A stretch of 26,679 nt of DNA, taken from an uncultured Bacteroidales bacterium. GTDB taxonomy: Bacteria; Bacteroidota; Bacteroidia; Bacteroidales; UBA932. The stretch's first letter is position 1, and the number at the start of each line of letters is the position of its first letter. A program made the position numbers and the translations under genes. Location: assembly GCA_904501835.1 (NCBI GenBank), contig CAJGBW010000020.1, forward strand, positions 1 to 26,679. The letters are read 5' to 3'. This document shows positions 1 to 6,567 of this stretch, piece after piece. The notes beneath the pieces were generated by a model, which was not told where the DNA came from, made no database searches, and saw only the letters and a list, made by a program, of their open reading frames with translations.

Positions 1-53
1 CAACATATATAATAAGTATAATGTAAGCTTTTAGGTACCTGTACGCCTGAAAA

Positions 54-1355
54 TTACTTCTTGTAATACTTAGGCCAACAGGATTCCAAATAGTTTTTCA
101 AAGCATCTTCGTGCTTATTGGAGGAAGGCTCGTAAAAGACAGTTCCTTTCAATGTTTCCGGCATAAATTCTAAATCTGTGAAATGGCCGGGGTAATCGTG
201 GGCATATTTATACCCATCCGCATAGCCCAATTCTTCCATCAATTTGGTCGGTGCATTCCTTAAATATAAGGGGACTGATGCTGTCGCATCTTTTTTTACA
301 TACTCCATAGCCTTATTGATAGCCATATAGGCACTGTTACTTTTGGGAGAAGAAGCCAAATAAATGGTCGTTTCAGCCAAAGGAATACGTGCTTCCGGCA
401 TTCCGATTTTGCTGACAATGTCAAAACAAGCATTGGCCAACAAGAGGGCATTGGGATTGGCAAGCCCCACATCTTCGGCGGCTAAAATACAGAGACGACG
501 CGCTACAAAGAGGGGATCTTCGCCCGCTGAAAGCATGCGCGCCAAGTAATAAATGGCCGCATTGGGGTCCGATCCACGCACACTTTTGATAAAAGCAGAG
601 ATAATATCGTAATGCATCTCTCCATTCTTATCATATATGGCAACATTCTCTTGCAGAGCAGATGTAACACTTTTGTTACTTATAATTACAGGGCTTTCAG
701 AGGCCGAATTAACCACAATTTCAAGGATATTCAGGAGTTTTCTGGCGTCGCCACCGCAATAACGGAAGAGCGCGTCCGTCTCTTGCACCTGAATATCTTT
801 GGATGACAAAACAAAGTCCTCTTTTAAGGCTCTTTGTAGCAGCGCATCCAGGTCATTTACCTCCAAACTTTTCAGAACAAAGACTTGGCAACGGGACAAA
901 AGGGGAGAGATAACCTCAAAGGAAGGGTTTTCAGTCGTAGCACCAATCAAGACAATGGTGCCATCTTCCACGGCGCCCAACAAGGCATCCTGTTGTGACT
1001 TGCTAAATCTGTGAATCTCATCAATAAATAAAACCGGAGTGGATTTGCTGCCAAAAATCCCGTTTTTATCTCGTTTGGCACTCTCAATCACCTCACGCAC
1101 TTCTTTCACACCGGAAGATACGGCTGAAAGGGTGTAAAATGGCCTGTCAAGCGTCTTGGCAATGATTTTTGACAGGGTCGTCTTACCCACACCCGGAGGC
1201 CCCCATAGTATAAATGAGCTCAAATTACCGCTATCCAGCATATTGCGAAGAACGGTACCTTTCCCAACCAAATGTTTTTGCCCAAAATAGGCATCCAAAG
1301 TCGTTGGACGCATTCTTTCCGGAAGGGGAAGTAAGATATTTACATTATCTGCCAA
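54..1355 (-). CDS. rarA: Replication-associated recombination protein RarA (MgsA), AAA+ ATPase
   Basis: RarA is a cytoplasmic AAA+ ATPase related to clamp loaders that acts at stalled replication forks. The 433-residue protein is of normal family length. Visible motifs are Walker A GPPGVGKT (52-59), Walker B with LFIDEIHRF (about 109-117), sensor 1 GATTENPSFE (138-147) and an arginine-finger region SRC (154-156); the C-terminal half carries the family oligomerisation region, with GGDARKLLN and AEDVGLANP recognisable. The start is a TTG at 1353-1355. An in-frame TGA lies only a few codons upstream, so the start cannot move far; an ATT one codon earlier is the only other option before Met15. 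It is transcribed away from the outer-membrane protein gene at 1422, and the short spacer must hold both promoters. Identity is secure; the exact start is less so. Confidence 0.95.
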   Translation of the reverse strand: MADNVNILLPLPERMRPTTLDAYFGQKHLVGKGTVLRNMLDSGNLSSFILWGPPGVGKTTLSKIIAKTLDRPFYTLSAVSSGVKEVREVIESAKRDKNGIFGSKSTPVLFIDEIHRFSKSQQDALLGAVEDGTIVLIGATTENPSFEVISPLLSRCQVFVLKSLEVNDLDALLQRALKEDFVLSSKDIQVQETDALFRYCGGDARKLLNILEIVVNSASESPVIISNKSVTSALQENVAIYDKNGEMHYDIISAFIKSVRGSDPNAAIYYLARMLSAGEDPLFVARRLCILAAEDVGLANPNALLLANACFDIVSKIGMPEARIPLAETTIYLASSPKSNSAYMAINKAMEYVKKDATASVPLYLRNAPTKLMEELGYADGYKYAHDYPGHFTDLEFMPETLKGTVFYEPSSNKHEDALKNYLESCWPKYYKK

Positions 1356-1379
1356 AATAGGTCAATTTATACAATCTCG

Positions 1380-1387
1380 CAAAAATA
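1380..1387 (-). promoter_or_regulatory. Possible -7 element for rarA
   Basis: On the minus strand this reads TATTTTTG, matching the Bacteroidetes TAnnTTTG -7 consensus. It lies 24 bases ahead of the rarA TTG start. No TTTG is seen at the expected -33 distance, and the spacer is AT-rich, so a chance match is possible. Confidence 0.35.
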
Positions 1388-1410
1388 AATAAATATTTCC
1401 GTTTTTTAGC

Positions 1411-1418
1411 TAATTTTG
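1411..1418 (+). promoter_or_regulatory. Possible -7 element for the outer-membrane protein gene
   Basis: TAATTTTG matches TAnnTTTG. It sits only three bases before the ATG at 1422 and about 21 bases before a second in-frame ATG at 1440. If it is used, the mRNA would be almost leaderless for the first start. No clear -33 TTTG is visible. Confidence 0.3.
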
Positions 1419-1421
1419 TGC

Positions 1422-2558
1422 ATGCGTTTACGATTACACATGATTTTGCTCTTGTTTTGCTGGGCGTCGGGGATGCTTATTGCGCAAACAAAAACCCAAG
1501 CATCACCCCCAATGGCGCCCGTTCAAATCCGCCCTATTTCCATTAGTTTGGAAGGGGGTGTGCAAGACTTAGGATTTAATTATAGCTATTCTATAGGTAA
1601 CAATCGTAACACCAATAATATCAGCCTTTTCCTTGACACACAAGGTCTATTCCTCGGCAAAAGAAAAAGCGTGGGATTCTTCGCCAGATATAGTTATTGT
1701 TTTCCTTTATATGAGCAGGGGAGAATGACACTTTATTCTGGCCCCGGAGCTTGTGCCGGCTATGTGGCAGACGTTGATTCCGAACACGGCGCCATTTTAG
1801 GACTTTGTGACATCATGGGAGTGCGTTATCGCTACCATCGCAATATTTCATTGGGACTGCAAATCAATCCGACTCTGGGTTTCAAGATGGATATCGAAGA
1901 AGGGGAGGCCCATTTACGAGGATATATGGCCGGCCTTTGGCGAAGCATATTACCCAATATCTTTATTGCTTATCACTTCGACCAATACGACGAAAGCCGA
2001 GATTTTTACCCAAAGAAAAACTTTAGCATAGGCATTGAAACATCCTATAATCCAACAATTTACCAATATCATCAAAAGAGATATATCGACGCCGATAGAT
2101 TCCGGAATTACGACGAATCGGAAGATTGGGGATACTTCAGCAATGGAGAATTGTTTCTAACGCTTTCGCGCACATTGGGCGAGCACGCAAAAGCCAGTCT
2201 TGTCATGGGGTACGCCGGCGTATGCGAAGATGTCAGACTGATAGAATGTAATGCGAGGGGAACATGGTATTTTAAGCCACTCAATCCCTCCAATGACCGT
2301 TTTTTCGTAAGTATAGACGGTGGTATCGGTTTTCGCACCAAAGAAATGTCCCGTCCATTTGCCGTATTCAAGTTAGGTATGGGTTACGCCATGAGAATTG
2401 GTCCGGAAAACAGCCTGGAATTTTTCATCCGAAATTCTCATCATTACGGTTCACCACGTTTATATGACAGCGCTAATAAACTGATACCCAAGGAGAATAC
2501 GTTACGCAGCGATATGTATATCACGAATTTGGCTTTTGGGGTAACGCTTTGTCTATAA
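1422..2558 (+). CDS. Exported protein of unknown function, probable outer-membrane beta-barrel
   Basis: I do not recognise a family. From the ATG at 1422 the protein has 378 residues. It begins with a good signal peptide: basic MRLRLH, then a hydrophobic stretch, then a likely cleavage after GMLIA before Q. A TTG two codons earlier (1416) is a poorer start because it overlaps a promoter-like motif. The mature part has many alternating hydrophobic/aromatic stretches (SVGFFARYSYCF, SLGLQINPTLGF, FFVSIDGGIGFRT, FAVFKLGMGYAM) and ends in a short strand, LAFGVTLCL, as outer-membrane barrels do. There is no SusC/D or OmpA-like domain. The gene is divergent from rarA and is followed by about 140 bp of AT-rich spacer. 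The barrel assignment is inferred from composition and strand pattern only. Confidence 0.6.
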   Translation: MRLRLHMILLLFCWASGMLIAQTKTQASPPMAPVQIRPISISLEGGVQDLGFNYSYSIGNNRNTNNISLFLDTQGLFLGKRKSVGFFARYSYCFPLYEQGRMTLYSGPGACAGYVADVDSEHGAILGLCDIMGVRYRYHRNISLGLQINPTLGFKMDIEEGEAHLRGYMAGLWRSILPNIFIAYHFDQYDESRDFYPKKNFSIGIETSYNPTIYQYHQKRYIDADRFRNYDESEDWGYFSNGELFLTLSRTLGEHAKASLVMGYAGVCEDVRLIECNARGTWYFKPLNPSNDRFFVSIDGGIGFRTKEMSRPFAVFKLGMGYAMRIGPENSLEFFIRNSHHYGSPRLYDSANKLIPKENTLRSDMYITNLAFGVTLCL

Positions 2559-2700
2559 TGAGGGAGTCAATAATTTTTTTTATATACAACTTAACATAAT
2601 ATAAATTGTATCGCAAAAGTATAAAAGAGCTTTTTGAGCGACAAAACGCTATCGTATGTAAAAACAAGGGCTGTTGAAGCGCTTAAATGGAAAAAAATCG

Positions 2701-2708
2701 TATATTTG
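2701..2708 (+). promoter_or_regulatory. Possible -7 element for the rlmD-queA run
   Basis: TATATTTG matches TAnnTTTG and lies eight bases before the ATG at 2716. A TGTTG at 2672-2676 is a weak -33 candidate, with a 24-base gap against the usual 19-21. Transcription from here would give a leader of only a few bases. The motif overlaps the upstream TTG that would otherwise extend the gene, which argues for the ATG at 2716. Confidence 0.4.
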
Positions 2709-2715
2709 TAAATAT

Positions 2716-4149
2716 ATGGGAAGAAAAAAACAAAATATCGTACTGGAAAATGTACGTATCGAAGCCATTGCTGCTGAAGGAAAAGCATTGGCTCATATAG
2801 ACAACGCGGTTTTGTTTGTTCCTTTTGCCGTGCCCGGAGATATCGTGGATATACGTGTTACCAAAAAAAGGAAAAATTATATGGAAGGATTGGTGCTTCG
2901 CATGGTGGAGCCCTCGCCGGATCGCATTGATGCATTCTGCGAACATTTCGGCGTGTGCGGCGGCTGCAAATGGCAACCTCTTCCCTACGAAATGCAATTG
3001 GCAGGAAAACAACAGCAGGTCTATGATCAACTGGTAAGAATCGGCCATTTGGATATCCCTGAAATATCCTCAATCATTCCATCAGATAAAACAACGTATT
3101 ACCGTAATAAACTGGAGTTTACCTTCTCTGATAAGAAATGGATTTCACAGGAAGAAATGCCCGTTGAAGAAGGTGCAGAAATCCCCTCCTGTCCCGGTGT
3201 CGGTTTCCATGTCGGACGCTTTTTTGACAAGGTTTTGGATATCAAAAAATGCTGGTTGCAGCCCGAACCGTCCAACGAAATCCGCAATTTTATCCGCCAG
3301 TTTGCCCTTGAAAACGGCTACTCGTTTTTTAATATCCGCAAACAGGAAGGCTGGCTCAGAAATATGTTTGTCCGCAACAATCAGCAAGGCGACATCATGC
3401 TGATTATCTGTTTCCATTACGAAGACGCAGAAGCCCGAAAAACCCTTTTGGATGCTGTCAGCGAGCGTTTTCCGGAGATTAAATCCCTTTATTATGTCAT
3501 CAACGGGAAACTGAATGACTCCATTTCCGACCTTGATTGCATACTCTACAAAGGTGATGACGCCATTTACGAGCAAATGGAGAATCTCCGCTTCAAAATC
3601 GGCCCGAAATCCTTCTACCAGACCAATACGGAACAAGCATACAAACTCTATAGCGTAACCCGTGAATATGCCAATCTAAGTGGCTCAGAAACGGTTTATG
3701 ACCTTTATACTGGCACGGGAACCATCGCCCAATTCGTCAGTTCCAAAGCCGCCAAAGTGATTGGTATCGAGTATGTACCCGAAGCCATCGAAGACGCGAA
3801 AATCAATGCAGCCGCCAACCATATCGACCATTGCGAGTTTTTTGCCGGCGATATGAAAGATGTGCTGACTGAAAAATTCATACAGCAACATGGTCGTCCT
3901 GACGTGATTATTTTGGATCCCCCTCGTGCCGGTATCCATCCCGATGTTGCCAAAGTCATCCTGGATGCCGCCCCCGAGCGCATGGTCTATGTCAGTTGTA
4001 ATCCAGCCTCACAAGCGCGTGATTTGGCGATTTTCTGCAACGAAGACGAAAGTGGAAGAGCGCGTTATAAAATTACGGCCGTGCAACCCGTCGATATGTT
4101 CCCCCACACCCATCATGTGGAAAATGTTGTAGCCCTGGAAAAGATTTGA
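2716..4149 (+). CDS. rlmD: 23S rRNA (uracil-C5)-methyltransferase, RlmD/RlmCD type (TrmA family)
   Basis: It transfers a methyl group from SAM to C5 of a 23S rRNA uridine (U1939 in E. coli RlmD; some homologs also modify U747). The start is taken at ATG 2716, giving 477 residues and starting directly before a TRAM domain (about 8-68). A TTG at 2674 would add 14 residues but lies upstream of a promoter-like motif. Four cysteines for a 4Fe-4S cluster are present: C75, C81, C84 (CEHFGVCGGC) and C179 (KKCWLQP). The methyltransferase domain shows QTNTEQA, the SAM loop LYTGTGT (330-336), DPPRAG (401-406) and the catalytic cysteine C428 in VSCNPAS; the C-terminal HHVENVVAL fits the family. Its TGA overlaps the TTG start of queA. 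RlmD versus RlmCD cannot be decided from sequence alone. Confidence 0.93.
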   Translation: MGRKKQNIVLENVRIEAIAAEGKALAHIDNAVLFVPFAVPGDIVDIRVTKKRKNYMEGLVLRMVEPSPDRIDAFCEHFGVCGGCKWQPLPYEMQLAGKQQQVYDQLVRIGHLDIPEISSIIPSDKTTYYRNKLEFTFSDKKWISQEEMPVEEGAEIPSCPGVGFHVGRFFDKVLDIKKCWLQPEPSNEIRNFIRQFALENGYSFFNIRKQEGWLRNMFVRNNQQGDIMLIICFHYEDAEARKTLLDAVSERFPEIKSLYYVINGKLNDSISDLDCILYKGDDAIYEQMENLRFKIGPKSFYQTNTEQAYKLYSVTREYANLSGSETVYDLYTGTGTIAQFVSSKAAKVIGIEYVPEAIEDAKINAAANHIDHCEFFAGDMKDVLTEKFIQQHGRPDVIILDPPRAGIHPDVAKVILDAAPERMVYVSCNPASQARDLAIFCNEDESGRARYKITAVQPVDMFPHTHHVENVVALEKI

Positions 4150-5375
4150 TAAGCGACCTTCATATTTCAGATTTTGACTACACGCTGCCCGACGAGAGGA
4201 TTGCCCGCTACCCTCTTCAGGAAAGAGACGGAAGTAAATTGCTCTGTTGTAAGCGTTTAGCACCCGGTAAATTTGAGATACAAGACAAACATTTTCGCAA
4301 TGTGACGGAAATGATCGAGCCGGGCTCTCTGTTGGTCTGCAACAACACCAAGGTCGTCCCGGCGCGACTTCATTTTGTACGAGAAAGCGGTGCGCACATC
4401 GAAATTTTCTGCCTAGAACCGGACAGTCCTGCCGAATATGTCAGCAACTTTGCTTCAACAGCGTGCTGTCGCTGGAAGTGCATCATCGGCAACGCTAAAC
4501 GCTGGAAAGGTGATATCCTGACGCTTTACAACCCCGAAAATGACGCCCGTGTGGCAGCTTTGAGACTACAAGCTTCTCTGATTGAGCGCGAGGGACAAAC
4601 CGGCATCGTGGAATTTCATTGGGCTGACGGTACCGAATTCTCCCGTGTGTTGGAAATCTGTGGTACCATTCCCATTCCCCCTTATTTGGGACGCGAAAGC
4701 GAACACATCGATATCGAACGCTACCAAACCTTGTATGCACAGACGCGCGGCTCCGTTGCGGCACCGACAGCCGGTCTGCATTTCACTGAAAAAGTGATGG
4801 CTGATTTAAGCGAAAAAGGCATAGAGAAAGAAACGGTGTGCCTCCATGTGGGTGCCGGTACTTTCCTCCCCGTGAAAGATGATGAGGTGTCACGACACAC
4901 CATGCACCGTGAGCCCTTTGTAGTCAGCAAGGAACTGTTGCGCAAACTCCGAGATAAAAGTGCCACTCAAACCCGCAAATTGGTCGCTGTCGGCACCACC
5001 TCTGTCAGGACCTTGGAGTCACTGTATTATGCTGGTGTTCAATGCATTGAGAACGGCGCTCCGACAGATATTCCCCAATGGGCTCCCTATGAAAGAGCCT
5101 ACTCATACACGACGACTGAAAGTTTGGACGCCCTGCTGTATTATTTGGAAAAAACAGGTCAGGAGCAACTTACCTTGGGCACACGCATCATCATTGTGCC
5201 CGGCTTTCAATTCCGCCTAGTTGATATACTCATTACCAACTTCCACCAGCCCCAAAGCACCCTTCTGTTGCTTGTGTCGGCCTTTACGGGTGGAAATTGG
5301 CAGGAAATATACACACACGCCCTTGAAAACGGTTATCGTTTTTTGAGTTATGGCGATAGTTCGATTATTTACTAA
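4146..5375 (+). CDS. queA: S-adenosylmethionine:tRNA ribosyltransferase-isomerase QueA
   Basis: QueA moves the ribosyl part of SAM onto preQ1 at tRNA position 34, giving epoxyqueuosine, the penultimate queuosine step. Family motifs are clear: N-terminal SDFDYTLPDERIARYP, then NNTKVVPARL, GSVAAPTAGLHFT, HVGAGTFLPV, GTTSVRTLES and ITNFHQPQSTLLLLVSAF. At 409 residues it is longer than E. coli QueA (about 356); from memory, Bacteroidetes members are usually near 400. The start is a TTG at 4146 whose last two bases form the TGA of the upstream methyltransferase gene. No ATG lies near the expected N-terminus, and the first motif begins only eight residues later, so TTG is well supported. The gene is probably translationally coupled to rlmD. 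No preQ1 riboswitch is expected or seen at this internal position. Confidence 0.95.
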   Translation: MISDLHISDFDYTLPDERIARYPLQERDGSKLLCCKRLAPGKFEIQDKHFRNVTEMIEPGSLLVCNNTKVVPARLHFVRESGAHIEIFCLEPDSPAEYVSNFASTACCRWKCIIGNAKRWKGDILTLYNPENDARVAALRLQASLIEREGQTGIVEFHWADGTEFSRVLEICGTIPIPPYLGRESEHIDIERYQTLYAQTRGSVAAPTAGLHFTEKVMADLSEKGIEKETVCLHVGAGTFLPVKDDEVSRHTMHREPFVVSKELLRKLRDKSATQTRKLVAVGTTSVRTLESLYYAGVQCIENGAPTDIPQWAPYERAYSYTTTESLDALLYYLEKTGQEQLTLGTRIIIVPGFQFRLVDILITNFHQPQSTLLLLVSAFTGGNWQEIYTHALENGYRFLSYGDSSIIY

Positions 5376-5386
5376 AACCTAAGCAT

Positions 5387-6541
5387 ATGGCAACTGATTT
5401 ATCAGAATTTGAAGAAATTCGCCCTTACAACGACGAGGAAGCGATTGCTGCATTGAATAAATATGCAGACCACCCTTTGCTTTTCCAAGTATCGAAGTAC
5501 ATTTTCCCGGAAAAACCGCCCACATTCCTGGGCAGTCTGCTGAAAAATGTAAAGAGCATTGATGAATTTCAATCTCAAATTGTCATCATGGTGCTGGAAC
5601 GCATCATCCAAAAGACAGCAGGCACCTTTACCTATTCCGGTATTGAAAACCTGCTCAATAGTGATGGTAAATTCCTGATGATGACCAACCACCGCGACAT
5701 TGTCCTGGATCCGGCCTTCATTCAAATCATTCTGTTCAAGAACGGCCTTCCTTTCTCGGAAATTGCCGTCGGCAGCAACCTGTTGCAAAATGAAATGATT
5801 GAGACGTTGATTCGCTCCAACCGCATGATCAAGGTCTTGCGTGGCATTCCGGTGCGCGAGCAATACATCACCTCGCAAATCCTGTCCAAATACATCCGCG
5901 AAAGCATTACCACAGGACGCAGCAGCGTATGGATTGCCCAACGTCAAGGACGCACCAAGGACGGTACGGATATGACCGAGCAAGGATTGATCAAGATGTT
6001 GGATTTGAGTGGAACCAACGACTTTGTTAAGAACTTTGAGGAATTGAAGATTGTCCCGATGAGTATTTCCTACGAATACGAGCCTTGCGACATCTTGAAA
6101 GCCCGCGAAATCCTCATTTCCAGAAGTGGAAAATATGAAAAGGTCGCCGGCGAGGACATCAACAGCATCCTGACGGGTATCAAACGCTACAAAGGCAACA
6201 TTCACATCACCATCGGCGCGCCCATCAATGCCAACGAAATCCATTCAGCATCGCTCTGCAACGTCGCGAATGACCGCTATCGTTGGATGCGACACGTGGT
6301 GGACCACCGCATTGTCATCGGGTACAAATTGTGGAAGACCAACTACATGGCGTACGACATGCTTTATGGCAAGGATCGTTTCTGCAAGGAGTACAGCGAA
6401 CAAGACAAAGCCAATTTCGAAAATTACATTCAAACGCAGTTGGATAAAGTGGAGGCCGAATTGAACAGAGAGGATTTAAGAGAAATTCTCCTGGGCATCT
6501 ATGCCAACCCCATTATCAGCAAGGAGCGTATTTTCGATTAA
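5387..6541 (+). CDS. PlsC/PlsB-like glycerophospholipid acyltransferase
   Basis: A 384-residue protein of the lysophosphatidate/glycerol-phosphate acyltransferase superfamily, which acylates glycerolipid or related acceptors at the inner membrane. The first block reads TNHRDIVLDP, with H102 as the presumed catalytic base. The acidic partner is either D104 or D108, which makes an H-x5-D spacing instead of the usual H-x4-D. A second block, AQRQGRTKDG, resembles the family's substrate-binding EGxRSR/T block, and VPMSISYEYEP resembles the VPVSI block of PlsB-like enzymes. No obvious membrane helix is present. It starts 11 bases after queA stops and precedes the rhamnosidase gene by 26 bases, so it is probably in the same transcript. 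The substrate cannot be told. An alternative is an acyltransferase for an aminolipid or ornithine lipid. Confidence 0.8.
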   Translation: MATDLSEFEEIRPYNDEEAIAALNKYADHPLLFQVSKYIFPEKPPTFLGSLLKNVKSIDEFQSQIVIMVLERIIQKTAGTFTYSGIENLLNSDGKFLMMTNHRDIVLDPAFIQIILFKNGLPFSEIAVGSNLLQNEMIETLIRSNRMIKVLRGIPVREQYITSQILSKYIRESITTGRSSVWIAQRQGRTKDGTDMTEQGLIKMLDLSGTNDFVKNFEELKIVPMSISYEYEPCDILKAREILISRSGKYEKVAGEDINSILTGIKRYKGNIHITIGAPINANEIHSASLCNVANDRYRWMRHVVDHRIVIGYKLWKTNYMAYDMLYGKDRFCKEYSEQDKANFENYIQTQLDKVEAELNREDLREILLGIYANPIISKERIFD

Positions 6542-6567
6542 ATGATACCTTATAATAATAGCACTGT

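Noticed and set aside
5402..6244. 280-codon minus-strand open frame opposite the acyltransferase
   Set aside because: It lies wholly antisense to a well-supported gene and shows no domain; it reflects codon use of the sense gene. The same holds for 7129-7851 and 7993-8832 opposite the rhamnosidase.
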